Shown here piece by piece: positions 1-8,352 of a DNA stretch of 64,000 nt. The stretch is from JAMXLO01 sp963812075 (GTDB taxonomy: Bacteria; Pseudomonadota; Alphaproteobacteria; Acetobacterales; Acetobacteraceae). The stretch lies in assembly GCA_963812075.1 (NCBI GenBank), contig CAWETN010000012.1, positions 62,001 to 126,000 of the forward strand, read 5' to 3'. The first letter of the stretch is position 1. Each line of letters starts with the position of its first letter. The notes below the pieces were generated by a model. It did no database searches. It saw nothing but the letters and a program-made list of their open reading frames with translations, and was not told the origin of the DNA. The translations under genes and the position numbers were made by a program.

Positions 1-150
1 GCCGATCCCGGCGGCAGGGCCCAGGTCGGCATCGGCAGGAACATCGTGGCGCGACCAAGAGCCCACGCCCGCCCGTTGCCGGTCCCCGACCGCTTCGCTG
101 ATGGGACCAAATCCCTCGCCCCCAACCAGTGTGTTGGTTATATCCGACAT
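1..150 (-). CDS. N-terminal fragment of an unidentified protein (runs off the window)
   Basis: An open frame begins at an ATG at 148-150 on the minus strand and continues to the window edge (50 codons). A good ribosome binding site (GGGGGAG) lies about six bases upstream. The visible protein starts MSDITNTLVGGEGFGPISEA and has no signal peptide or recognisable motif, so no function is offered. It is divergent from the esterase gene at 342, and the 190 bases between them would hold both promoters. Confidence 0.45.
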   Translation of the reverse strand, partial: MSDITNTLVGGEGFGPISEAVGDRQRAGVGSWSRHDVPADADLGPAAGIG

Positions 151-341
151 CTGGCTCCCCCCGGCCACCGCACGAGGCGCAGCCGTTTCCCTTGAGGACG
201 AGGACGTTCCCGGGTGGGTATTATTCCGCATGTTTGGGCAGAAATATCCGCATTTCCGCGGCACTCAGGCCGGGTTGCGCTGCCGCGACCGATCGGTGAA
301 ACCGCATCCCAGCAACCCGATCCGCCGTGGAGTGTGGTCCC

Positions 342-1226
342 ATGTCCGACCCGGAAATCGCCGCGATCCGTACCCTGCTCGCGGGGCGCCCCCGCCCGGC
401 CGGCTCCGCTGAACGGCGGCAGCGGCTCGACGATTTCGGCCGCTCGCTCGGAATGCCGGGGCAGGCCGACCTGCAGGCCGTCGATATCGCCGGCGTGCCG
501 GCGGAGTGGTCGAGCACATCCGAGGCCGATGCGTCCCGCGCCGTGCTCTATCTTCACGGCGGCGGCTACATGGCGGGCTCGATCGTCAGTCACCGCTACG
601 TTTCGGTCGAGATTGGCCGTGCGGCACAGGCTCGCACCCTCGCCGTCGGCTATCGGCGCACTCCCGAACATAGCTACCCCGCGCAGCTCCACGACGCGAT
701 GGCCGCGTACCGATGCCTGCTCGATCAGGGGATCGCGCCCGGGCACATCGCGGTGGGCGGCGACAGCGCCGGGGGAAATCTGACGCTGGCCTTGCTGCTC
801 GCACTGCGCGAGCGCGCGGAGCCGCTGCCCTGCTGCGCCTGGCTGATTTCACCATGGACCGATCTGACGGCGAGCGGCGTCACGATGCAGACCAAGGCAG
901 CTGCCGATCCGATGATCCAAAAACCTTATCTGCTCGAGCTGGCGCAGGCCTTCTGCGGCGGCAGGGACCTGGCCGACCCGCTGATCTCGCCGCAGCACGC
1001 CGATCTCGCCGGGCTTCCGCCGCTGCTCATACAGGTCGGTGCCGACGAGACCCTGCTCGACGACGCGGTCACACTCGCCGGCAGGGCCGGAGCCGCCGGG
1101 GTCGCGGTGACCCTGCAGATCTGGCCCGACATGATCCATGCTTTTCCGATGTTCTTTCCGCTTGTCGCCGCATCCCGACGGGCAACAGCCGATGCGGGCG
1201 CGTTCCTGCGCCGCCATTTCGCGTAG
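342..1226 (+). CDS. Alpha/beta hydrolase, hormone-sensitive-lipase (HSL) family esterase
   Basis: A 294-residue cytoplasmic carboxylesterase/lipase-like hydrolase. The HSL-family oxyanion motif HGGGY is at about residue 72, the nucleophile elbow GDSAGG is at 140-145 (Ser142), and the likely triad is completed by Asp235 (in GADETLLDD) and His266 (in MIHAF). Length is normal for the family. I chose the ATG at 342 because GGAG stands nine bases upstream; a GTG at 327 is also in frame. No signal peptide is present. The acyl substrate cannot be told from the sequence. Confidence 0.9.
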   Translation: MSDPEIAAIRTLLAGRPRPAGSAERRQRLDDFGRSLGMPGQADLQAVDIAGVPAEWSSTSEADASRAVLYLHGGGYMAGSIVSHRYVSVEIGRAAQARTLAVGYRRTPEHSYPAQLHDAMAAYRCLLDQGIAPGHIAVGGDSAGGNLTLALLLALRERAEPLPCCAWLISPWTDLTASGVTMQTKAAADPMIQKPYLLELAQAFCGGRDLADPLISPQHADLAGLPPLLIQVGADETLLDDAVTLAGRAGAAGVAVTLQIWPDMIHAFPMFFPLVAASRRATADAGAFLRRHFA

Positions 1227-1387
1227 GCGACGCCGGCAGCGGGCGCGGGCAGCTCAAGGACGCAGCATCGGCGAGAGAAATGCCACGCTTGGCGGCACAG
1301 CGATGAGGGCCGGGGTTGAGGCACTTCCCTGGCGCGGGCACACTCGCTGGCCCGTGGGGCACCGACCCGAAGCAGCAAGGCAGACGC

Positions 1388-2611
1388 GTGACCCCACTTC
1401 GTCTCAGCCCATCCGCGCGCCAGTCAGGACTGTTGCTTGGCGCCGCGTTCACCACCTTCGCGGTGGGCGCGGCGTGCATGCATTCCTACACGGTGTTCCT
1501 GATCGCTTTCATCGAGGCATTCGGGTGGAGCCGCGGCGAAGCCTCGATCGCCTACTCGGTCTCGCAGCTGATCAGCGGCGCGACATCGCCGGCGGTTGGC
1601 ATCCTGGTCGACCGGCTCGGGCCGCGCAGGCTGGTGCTGGCCGGCGGCCTGCTGCTCGCCGCCGGCCTGATCGCCAGCGCGTTCGCCAACGCACTGTGGC
1701 AGATCATCCTGCTCTACGGCGTGGTGATGACGCTGGGAGCCAACTGCCTCGGGCTGGTCGTATTCGTACCCATCCTGTCGCGCCGATTCGTACGCAATCG
1801 CGGGATGGCGGTGGCCGTCGTACAGTCGGCCAACGGCTTCGCGCGTGCGTTCTCCGCGCCGCTGTCGCAGGTGCTGATCGCCTCGTTCGGCTGGCGCGGC
1901 GCCTATCTGGCGCAGGGCGGATTTATGGCCGTGGCCTTCCTGCCGCTCGCAGCGCTGTTCCGCCGGCCGGAGCCGCCGCGAACCGCCGCGCCCGGCGCTC
2001 GCCATACCTTGGATGCGGGCTGGACACTGCGCCGCGCAATCCGCACGCCGCATTTCTGGCTGCTGTTCCTGGTCTATGTGTTCACCGGCCTGGGCAGTTT
2101 CCTCGTCGCGCTGCATCAGCTCGCATTCGCCGTCACCGTCGGCTTCGACAAGCTGTATGCAGCCGAGGTGCTGGGCCTGGGAGCGTTCCTGTCGCTGCCG
2201 GGAGTGATCGTCACCGGCGTGTTGTCGGACTATGTGGGCCGCGAACTATCGGCGGTGGTCACCTACGGCACGTCGATCTTCGGTGTTGTCTGCGCCATGC
2301 TGATCACTTCGCCGGACCAGCATTTGCTGCTCTGGCTGCACTCCTGCTTCTTCGGCCTCACCTGGGGCGCGCGAGGACCGGCGATCACCGCAAAGACCGC
2401 GGATCTCTTTCCGGGCCCGCAACTTGGCACCATCCTTGGCGTGATCACCATCGGCACCGGCATCGGTTCGGCGTCGGGCTCCTGGCTGGCCGGATGGACC
2501 TTCGACGTCACCGGCAGCTACCAGGTGGCATTCGGCCTTTCGATCTTCTTCTACGCCTGCGGCAGCGTCGCGTTCTGGGCCCTGCGCCGTCCGCCGGCGT
2601 CGGGGTCCTGA
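1388..2611 (+). CDS. Major facilitator superfamily transporter
   Basis: A 407-residue integral inner-membrane carrier with the alternating hydrophobic segments of a 12-helix MFS protein and the conserved loop after helix 2 (VDRLGPRR, about residues 70-77). The general build resembles the oxalate/formate antiporter-like and monocarboxylate branch, but the substrate is unknown. GTG at 1388 is taken as the start: AAGG lies seven bases upstream and the first helix follows about 12 residues later. An ATG at 1316 would add 24 residues with no membrane character. It follows the esterase by 161 bases on the same strand. Confidence 0.85.
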   Translation: MTPLRLSPSARQSGLLLGAAFTTFAVGAACMHSYTVFLIAFIEAFGWSRGEASIAYSVSQLISGATSPAVGILVDRLGPRRLVLAGGLLLAAGLIASAFANALWQIILLYGVVMTLGANCLGLVVFVPILSRRFVRNRGMAVAVVQSANGFARAFSAPLSQVLIASFGWRGAYLAQGGFMAVAFLPLAALFRRPEPPRTAAPGARHTLDAGWTLRRAIRTPHFWLLFLVYVFTGLGSFLVALHQLAFAVTVGFDKLYAAEVLGLGAFLSLPGVIVTGVLSDYVGRELSAVVTYGTSIFGVVCAMLITSPDQHLLLWLHSCFFGLTWGARGPAITAKTADLFPGPQLGTILGVITIGTGIGSASGSWLAGWTFDVTGSYQVAFGLSIFFYACGSVAFWALRRPPASGS

Positions 2612-2698
2612 TTCTGTCCGAATTCTGTCCGCTTTAAGGCTGGCGTCCCGTCGGGCGGGTCGGTAAATAGTGTGAGCCCTCTGGCGAGGTGATGTCCG

Positions 2699-2896
2699 AT
2701 GCGCCCGGTTGTTTCGTTGCTGATCGTTGGCTGTCTGGCTGCCTGCCATGCCGAATCGACGCAGACTGAGCGCTCGTTGGTAGGCTACGACAACGAATGG
2801 CGTCAGCGACAGGCGATCCTGGATGCCGAAGCCATCATGCAGGGAATGGCGCAGGCGCGCGAGCGTGCCGACCAACTGGCGCGGACCTCACGCTGA
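2699..2896 (+). CDS. Small predicted lipoprotein
   Basis: A 65-residue protein with a classical lipoprotein signal: a short hydrophobic stretch ending in LAAC (residues 13-16), so Cys16 would be lipidated. The mature part is a charged, probably helical 49-residue segment rich in Gln, Arg and Glu. GAGG sits nine bases before the ATG. No family is recognised. It ends 28 bases before the convergent stop of the kinase gene. Confidence 0.65.
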   Translation: MRPVVSLLIVGCLAACHAESTQTERSLVGYDNEWRQRQAILDAEAIMQGMAQARERADQLARTSR

Positions 2897-2924
2897 CGCG
2901 CCTCTCGCACACCGCGACTTCGGA

Positions 2925-4025
2925 TCAGACCCGCCACGCCTGAGCGCCGGTCTTCGTAAGGCCGCACCGCATGGTGACACCCGGCTCGCGCCCCAGTGCA
3001 GCGAGCACGCGCGGCCGACGTTCCGGCGGCACCATGAAGAACAGGAAACCGCCACCGCCGGCGCCCGAGACCTTGCCCGACAATGCACCGGCCGAAAGCG
3101 CAATATTGCAGATCCGGTCGATCTCGCCATTGCTGATGCCCGACGCAGTGCGCTTCTTGGCCTCCCAGCTCCTGGCGAGAGTGGCGCTGAACGCGGCGAG
3201 GTCGTTGTGCAGCAGCGCATCCTTCATGACATAGGCGTCGCGCTTGATCTGGTGCATTGCCTGCAGCAACTCCTCGTGGCCGCTGCGCAGGCTTTCGGAC
3301 TGCCGGGTGATAATCCTGGCCGATTCGCGCGAGATGCCGGTGAGGTAGAGCACCAGCATCGCCTCCAGTTCCATCAGCGTCGATCGACGGATGCGCAGGG
3401 GATTGACGATCGCCTGTTCGGCCGAGAACTCGATGAAGTTGATGCCGCCGAAGGTGGCGGCGTACTGGTCCTGCCGCCCGCCCGCCTGGCCAACATCCAC
3501 GCGCTCGATCATATAGGCGAGATGGGCGACGTCGTATTCGCCGAGTGGCAGGGCAAGCAGTTCACGGTACGCCTCGATCATCGCCACCACGAGCGTCGAC
3601 GACGACCCCAGACCGGATCCGGCCGGCGCGTCGGACGCGGTCATCACGGTGACCGGCAGGCTGGCGCCGCCCAGGAACTGCCTGACGATCCGGCGATGCA
3701 CCGCCTTGTGCAGCGCGAGCCGTCCCGATGGAATAAGCTCCTCGTCGACGTCTGCTTCGACCTCCTGCTCATAGTCGAGCGCGGTGAACTTCACCTTGCG
3801 GTCGCTGCGCACCTCGATCGAGCAGTGCGCGAACATGCCGAGTGTCGCGTTCAGCACGCAGCCACCGAACGTGTCGCTGTAGGGCGAGACGTCGGTGCCG
3901 CCGCCGGCGAACCCAAGCCGCAGCGGTGCCCGCGCCCGCACCTTGGTCACCCTGGCGGATTGGTCGAGCAGCGCCCGCACGTTCATCGTCGGCAGTTGGG
4001 GCGGAGCCACGACCGAATCGCTCAT
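2925..4025 (-). CDS. hddA: GHMP-family sugar kinase, D-glycero-D-manno-heptose 7-phosphate kinase type
   Basis: A 366-residue GHMP kinase. The N-terminal substrate motif RAPLRLGFAGGGTD is at about residues 32-45, the ATP-binding loop DAPAGSGLGSSS at about 132-143, and a C-terminal glycine-rich GAGGGGFLFF motif is present. This layout matches the HddA/dehydratase-linked sugar kinases that phosphorylate heptose 7-phosphate or fucose-like sugars. It is the last gene of a four-gene minus-strand operon, and its ATG overlaps the stop of the epimerase gene (ATGA). No partner isomerase or nucleotidyltransferase (GmhA, HddC) lies nearby, so the exact sugar is uncertain. Confidence 0.8.
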   Translation of the reverse strand: MSDSVVAPPQLPTMNVRALLDQSARVTKVRARAPLRLGFAGGGTDVSPYSDTFGGCVLNATLGMFAHCSIEVRSDRKVKFTALDYEQEVEADVDEELIPSGRLALHKAVHRRIVRQFLGGASLPVTVMTASDAPAGSGLGSSSTLVVAMIEAYRELLALPLGEYDVAHLAYMIERVDVGQAGGRQDQYAATFGGINFIEFSAEQAIVNPLRIRRSTLMELEAMLVLYLTGISRESARIITRQSESLRSGHEELLQAMHQIKRDAYVMKDALLHNDLAAFSATLARSWEAKKRTASGISNGEIDRICNIALSAGALSGKVSGAGGGGFLFFMVPPERRPRVLAALGREPGVTMRCGLTKTGAQAWRV

Positions 4026-4564
4026 GTCCACTCGCCCTCGTGGTAGTCGCAGTAGCCGCCGTCGCGGTCCGACAGGATCGGTGGCCGGATCGGCCAGTCG
4101 ATGCGGAACGCCGGATCATTCCAGCGCACGCCGCTGGAGGAGCCGGGCACGTAGCGCTCGGTGATCTGGTAGAAGACCTCGGCCGCGTCGGTCAGTGTCT
4201 GGAAGCCATGGGCGACGCCGGCCGGGATGTAGACGGCAACACCGTTCTCCTCGCTCAACTCGGCGGCGTGCCAGCAACGGAACGTCCGGGAGCGAGGGCG
4301 CAGATCCAGCAGGACATCGAACACCACGCCGCGCGTGCAGCGCACGAGCTTTGTCTCCGAGTAGGGAGCGCGCTGGAAGTGCATGCCGCGCAGCGTGCCC
4401 CGGCGCGCATTGAACGACGCGCTGCATTGTACGAAGTCGGCGAGGAGCCCTCGCGCGGTGAACTCGTCGCGGCAGAAGGTGCGTGCGAACCAGCCGCGCT
4501 CGTCGGCGTGACGCTCTGGTCGCACCATGAACGCGCCGGCAAGCTCCAGTGCGTCGAACCGCAT
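4022..4564 (-). CDS. rfbC: dTDP-4-dehydrorhamnose 3,5-epimerase-like (RmlC family)
   Basis: A 180-residue cupin epimerase that inverts C3/C5 of a 4-keto-6-deoxy nucleotide sugar. Family signatures are visible: DERGWFARTF (about 21-30), LRGMHFQ with the general-base His62, IPAGVAHGF (113-121) and the Tyr in FYQITERY (about 132). The ATG shares one base with the preceding stop (TGATG), which implies translational coupling; a GTG one codon upstream is also possible. Beside a CDP-glucose 4,6-dehydratase-like gene it more likely acts on a CDP-linked 4-keto sugar than on dTDP-rhamnose. Confidence 0.85.
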   Translation of the reverse strand: MRFDALELAGAFMVRPERHADERGWFARTFCRDEFTARGLLADFVQCSASFNARRGTLRGMHFQRAPYSETKLVRCTRGVVFDVLLDLRPRSRTFRCWHAAELSEENGVAVYIPAGVAHGFQTLTDAAEVFYQITERYVPGSSSGVRWNDPAFRIDWPIRPPILSDRDGGYCDYHEGEWT

Positions 4565-5793
4565 CACAGGACCTGCAACTCCGGGATCGCAACGACGAAC
4601 CGACCGCCCCAGTCGCGCACCGCGTGCATCTGATCGACGACCTCGTCACGCAGATTCCAGGGCAGGACGAACAGGTAATCCGGCCGGTCGGTGAGGATGC
4701 GTTCCGGCGCGAGAATCGGAATTTGTCTGCCCGGTACGAAGCGCCCTTGCTTGTGCGGGCTGCGATCGACCGTATAAGGCAGCAACTCGGGGCCGATGCC
4801 ACAATAGTTGAGCAGCGTCGTCGCCTTGGCAGGCGCCCCATATCCTGCGACCGACCGCCCCGCCCGCCGCGCACCGATCAGGAACTCGAGCACCTGGCAT
4901 TTGACGTCGATGACGTCTGCGGCGAACGAGGTATATCCCGCGGGCTCGGTCAGCCCGGCCCGGGTCTCCTCGGCGAGCACCGCAGCAATGCGCTCGGAGC
5001 GTGGCCGGCCGGCGCCCGCGTGGCAGGCATGGATGCGCAGCGAGCCGCCATGCGTCGGCAGGCGGTCGACGTCGAACACGTGCAGCCCGTGTCGCCTGAA
5101 TACCCTGTCGGCCACCAGTAGCGAGAAGTACGAGAAGTGCTCGTGATAGATCGTATCGAACTGCCGGCCGGCGATCAGGCGCAGCAGGTGGGGAAACTCA
5201 ACCGTGACGCTGCCGGAGGGCTTCAGCAGGATCGGCAATCCGGCGACGAAGTCGTTCAGGTCCGGCACATGCGCCAGCACGTTGTTGGCGACGATCAGGT
5301 CCGCCCGTCGCCCGCCGGCTGCAAGCCGTCGCGCCGTCGCGGTGCCAAAATACGCGATCTCTGTGGGCACACCGTTCGTCTCGGCCACCGCTGCGACGTT
5401 GGCGGCGGGCTCCACGCCGAGAACGCCGATCCCCAGCCGCCGGAAGTGCCGCAGCAGATACCCGTCGTTGCTTGCCAGCTCCACGACAAGTGAGTCGGGA
5501 CCCAGGGCAAGCTCCTGCGCCATGCGCGCCGCATAGGCTTCCGCGTGACTCAGCCAGCTGCTGGAGAACGACGAGAAATAGGCATAGTCCGTGAAGATCT
5601 CCTCCGGTGACGCGACCGCAGGCAGCTGCACCAGCAGGCAATCCTCGCAGACATAGGCGTGCAGCGGGTAGTGCGGCTCCATCGCCGTCAGCTGGTCCGT
5701 GGCGAGGAACGCATTCGACAGCGGCGAACGGCCAAGGTCCACAAAGCTTCGCCGCAACGCCGATCCACAGAAGCGACAAAGCGACTTCGTCAT
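4564..5793 (-). CDS. Class I SAM-dependent sugar C-methyltransferase with N-terminal zinc site
   Basis: A 409-residue protein with the three-part build of NovU/TylCIII-type C-methyltransferases. An N-terminal zinc-binding domain has C6-x2-C9 and C49-x2-C52. A Rossmann SAM domain follows, with motif I VVELASNDGY at about 103-112. The C-terminal part has GYGAPAKATT, typical of the family. The enzyme would add a methyl group to a 4-keto-6-deoxy nucleotide sugar. The start is set by the ATGA overlap with the dehydratase gene (ATG at 5793); a GTG three codons earlier is less likely. Confidence 0.85.
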   Translation of the reverse strand: MTKSLCRFCGSALRRSFVDLGRSPLSNAFLATDQLTAMEPHYPLHAYVCEDCLLVQLPAVASPEEIFTDYAYFSSFSSSWLSHAEAYAARMAQELALGPDSLVVELASNDGYLLRHFRRLGIGVLGVEPAANVAAVAETNGVPTEIAYFGTATARRLAAGGRRADLIVANNVLAHVPDLNDFVAGLPILLKPSGSVTVEFPHLLRLIAGRQFDTIYHEHFSYFSLLVADRVFRRHGLHVFDVDRLPTHGGSLRIHACHAGAGRPRSERIAAVLAEETRAGLTEPAGYTSFAADVIDVKCQVLEFLIGARRAGRSVAGYGAPAKATTLLNYCGIGPELLPYTVDRSPHKQGRFVPGRQIPILAPERILTDRPDYLFVLPWNLRDEVVDQMHAVRDWGGRFVVAIPELQVL

Positions 5794-6863
5794 GCCATAC
5801 ACTCAGAATAGCGAGCGATCTGGCGGTCGGTGAGTGCGCGTGGCGATTGGCCGGCGGTGAGGCAACGATGCCATTCCACCGTCCACGCCAGCGCCTCTTC
5901 CAATCGCAATCGCGGTGCCCAGCCGAGATGCCGCCGGGCCTTCGATGCATCCACCTTCAACGAGTCCGCCTCGTGTGGTGCATCGGTGCAGGCATGGAAC
6001 CAGCGAGCGCCGTCGCCCCACTGGGCCACGATCCGTTCGGCGATCCAGGCGACCGGTCGCGCGTCGTCTTCCGCGGGACCGAAGTTCCATGCGTCGGAAA
6101 AATCCGCGGGATCGCCGGCAAGCCGTTCGGCTAGGACCAGGTAGCCGCACAATGGATCCAGCACATGCTGCCACGGCCGCACCGCGTGCGGGTTGCGTAT
6201 GGCGATCGCCTCGCCGGCGGCCAGCGCGCGCATGCAGTCGGGCAGCAGTCTGTCGTCTGCCCAGTCGCCGCCGCCGATCACATTACCGGCGCGTGCACTC
6301 GCAACGCCGATCTCAGTCAGGAAGGAGCGCCGATAGGCTGCCGTCACCAGTTCGGCGCAGCCCTTGGAGCTGCTGTACGGATCGTGCCCGCCCATCGGCT
6401 CGGTCTCGCGATAGGCCCAGGGCCACTCACGGTTCTCGTAGCACTTGTCGCTGGTCACCACGATCACGCCGCGGACCGTGGGCGTCGCGCGCACCGCCTC
6501 CAGCACGTGCACGGTGCCCATGACGTTGGTCGCGTAGGTCTCGACGGGTTCGCGGTAGGACGGGCGCACCAGCGATTGGGCGGCCAGGTGGAACACGAAC
6601 TCTGGCCGCTGGTCGCGCAGCGTGGTTCGCACCGCGACCGCGTCGCGGATGTCCACGCGGTCGGTCGGCACCAGATCGGCAAGGCCGGCGAGCGCGAACA
6701 GGCTGGGTGTCGTCGGCGGCGGCAGCGAAAGGCCGATCACGTTCGCGCCCAGGCGGCGCAGCCACAGGCCGAGCCAGGCGCCCTTGAACCCCGTGTTGCC
6801 GACGACCAGGACACGCCGGCCGTTCCAGAACTCCCGGCTCGGGCCTGCCTTGCCGCCCTGCAT
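5790..6863 (-). CDS. rfbG: CDP-glucose 4,6-dehydratase-like extended short-chain dehydrogenase
   Basis: A 357-residue extended SDR. The NAD-binding motif GNTGFKGAW (about 22-30) contains the Phe-Lys-Gly typical of RfbG, and an SSSK segment following Tyr gives the catalytic Y-x3-K. HLAAQSLVRPSY and TSDKCYENREW are also typical of CDP-glucose 4,6-dehydratases. It makes the 4-keto-6-deoxy sugar nucleotide used by the next three genes. Two starts are possible: ATG 6863 (preceded by a G-run) or ATG 6893. I prefer 6863, since only about 13 residues precede the Rossmann strand. It heads the operon; its promoter would lie in 6864-6957. Confidence 0.85.
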   Translation of the reverse strand: MQGGKAGPSREFWNGRRVLVVGNTGFKGAWLGLWLRRLGANVIGLSLPPPTTPSLFALAGLADLVPTDRVDIRDAVAVRTTLRDQRPEFVFHLAAQSLVRPSYREPVETYATNVMGTVHVLEAVRATPTVRGVIVVTSDKCYENREWPWAYRETEPMGGHDPYSSSKGCAELVTAAYRRSFLTEIGVASARAGNVIGGGDWADDRLLPDCMRALAAGEAIAIRNPHAVRPWQHVLDPLCGYLVLAERLAGDPADFSDAWNFGPAEDDARPVAWIAERIVAQWGDGARWFHACTDAPHEADSLKVDASKARRHLGWAPRLRLEEALAWTVEWHRCLTAGQSPRALTDRQIARYSECMA

Positions 6864-6957
6864 GCGAACCCCCCACGCGAGTGTTGCGCGCATGCTCGGC
6901 AGGGAATCTTAAGGATGCTTTAAGAGGGGCGGCCCGACCGCCAGTCCGCCGGTCGCG

Positions 6958-7515
6958 CTACGCCAGAAGCCGCTCGGGTATCCGCATGCCGAGCCGCAGC
7001 GGCACGTTCCAGATCTCGCGCACTTGGCGGAGGGTACGGAACCCGGCGCGCAGGTAGGTGGGAAGCGCGCGTGGATGATCGGCGGTACAGGTATTCACCG
7101 TCATGCCACGCGGGCCGAGCCGCCAGGCAGCGTCCACCGCGCTGCGCAGGAACGGAAAGCCAACACCGGCGCCGATGGCGTGCGGCATCAAGCCGAAATA
7201 GCTCAGGTTCACGTCAGGCCAGCCGCGGCCGTCCAGCTCGAAGAACCCGGCCGGCTGGCCGCCGCTGTACAGCACGTGAATCGACACGCGCGGATCCCGC
7301 AACAGCATCGCCAGCTCATCGTCCGGCATGGTGCGCCGCAGCCACCATACGTAGCCCGCGCCCACCGTGTCGTAGAGATAGCGATAGAACGCCACGGTCG
7401 GCGACTGCACTACCACGACCTGATAGTCGGTCGGCAGCCCCGGCGACGATGCCGCTGGCGCCCGGTCCATCCGCAGAAACGTGACCGTAACGGTGACGCG
7501 CGCCACCGGTTCCAT
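6958..7515 (-). CDS. GNAT-family N-acetyltransferase
   Basis: A 185-residue acetyltransferase-like protein. The order of strands and the segment GLMPHAIGAGVGFPFLRSAVDAAW (about 111-134) give the acetyl-CoA-binding region, with a degenerate Q/R-x-x-G-x-G/A loop (IGAGVG), followed by the N-T-C-T-A-D-H-P strand and an LRAGF motif typical of GNATs. The ATG at 7515 is supported by GGAGAGG six bases upstream. The acceptor substrate is unknown. It lies 95 bases upstream of the sugar operon on the same strand, and a link with it is not established. Confidence 0.75.
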   Translation of the reverse strand: MEPVARVTVTVTFLRMDRAPAASSPGLPTDYQVVVVQSPTVAFYRYLYDTVGAGYVWWLRRTMPDDELAMLLRDPRVSIHVLYSGGQPAGFFELDGRGWPDVNLSYFGLMPHAIGAGVGFPFLRSAVDAAWRLGPRGMTVNTCTADHPRALPTYLRAGFRTLRQVREIWNVPLRLGMRIPERLLA

Positions 7516-7694
7516 TGCTTGCCTCTCCCGTGCGCGTGGCGGCCCGCCGGCAGGACGCCATGCCGCGGACCGATGGTCAAGTGAATCACCCGGCGTTCGA
7601 CCGACATCCCCAGGTTTCCACGAGCGTTTCGGTGCCCCTTTTGGCAAGATCGAGAATGCCCTGTATGCCGTCGCCATGACCGGCAGCCACACGG

Positions 7695-8351
7695 ATGCCT
7701 GAGGACCACGTCCGCCGTGCGCCGCTGATCGACCAGCAGGCGCCGCCACGGCCGCGCGCCGTGCGCCCGCGCCACGCCGCCAGCCTCGTCGTCTACCGCG
7801 GCACGATTGGCGACATCTCCATGCTGATGGGCATGCGTGGGGCCAGGCACCGGTTCATGCCGAACCGCCTGGTGTTTCCGGGCGGGGCGGTGGATCGCGC
7901 CGATCTCGATGCGCCGTCCGCCACCGGTCTCGCGCCGCAGACCGAGCGCCTGCTGCGCAAGAGCGCCAACGCGCGCCTGGCGCACGGTCTCGGCATTGCG
8001 GCCGCGCGGGAACTGCACGAGGAGACCGGGCTCTCTCTCGGCGCCCCGCCGAAGCTGCATGTGCTGCACCTGCTGGCGCGCGCGGTCACGCCGCCGCCCA
8101 GCCCGATCCGCTTCAACGCCCGCTTCTTCGCGGTGGACGCGCGCCACGTCGACGGCACGCTGGGTGGCGACGGCGAGTTGGAGGGGCTGCGCTACTATAA
8201 GGTGCAGGAGGCGCTCGCGCTCGATCTCGCGATGCCGACCCGGCGCGTACTGGAGCGGCTGCTGCAATGGCTTGCGATGGACGCAGCGGAGCGCGACACA
8301 CAGACCCATACGCCGGTGATGCACCGCGACCGAGGCTGGCGGATGGAATAG
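7695..8351 (+). CDS. Nudix hydrolase with an interrupted Nudix box
   Basis: A 218-residue Nudix hydrolase, hydrolysing nucleoside diphosphates linked to another moiety. The catalytic helix REL-HEETGL is at about residues 105-113. The glycine start of the Nudix box (FPGGAVD, 61-67) is separated from it by roughly 37 residues rather than the usual few. Such insertions are known in NUDT19/NUDT8-like proteins, which favours a CoA-type or similar bulky substrate, by inference. No clear ribosome binding site precedes ATG 7695. Its stop is two bases from the convergent MBL gene. Confidence 0.8.
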   Translation: MPEDHVRRAPLIDQQAPPRPRAVRPRHAASLVVYRGTIGDISMLMGMRGARHRFMPNRLVFPGGAVDRADLDAPSATGLAPQTERLLRKSANARLAHGLGIAAARELHEETGLSLGAPPKLHVLHLLARAVTPPPSPIRFNARFFAVDARHVDGTLGGDGELEGLRYYKVQEALALDLAMPTRRVLERLLQWLAMDAAERDTQTHTPVMHRDRGWRME

Positions 8352-8352
8352 G

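Noticed and set aside
2612..2698. Direct repeat ATTCTGTCCG next to the MFS stop
   Set aside because: Two adjacent 10-base copies only, partly around the stop codon; no further copies or structure.
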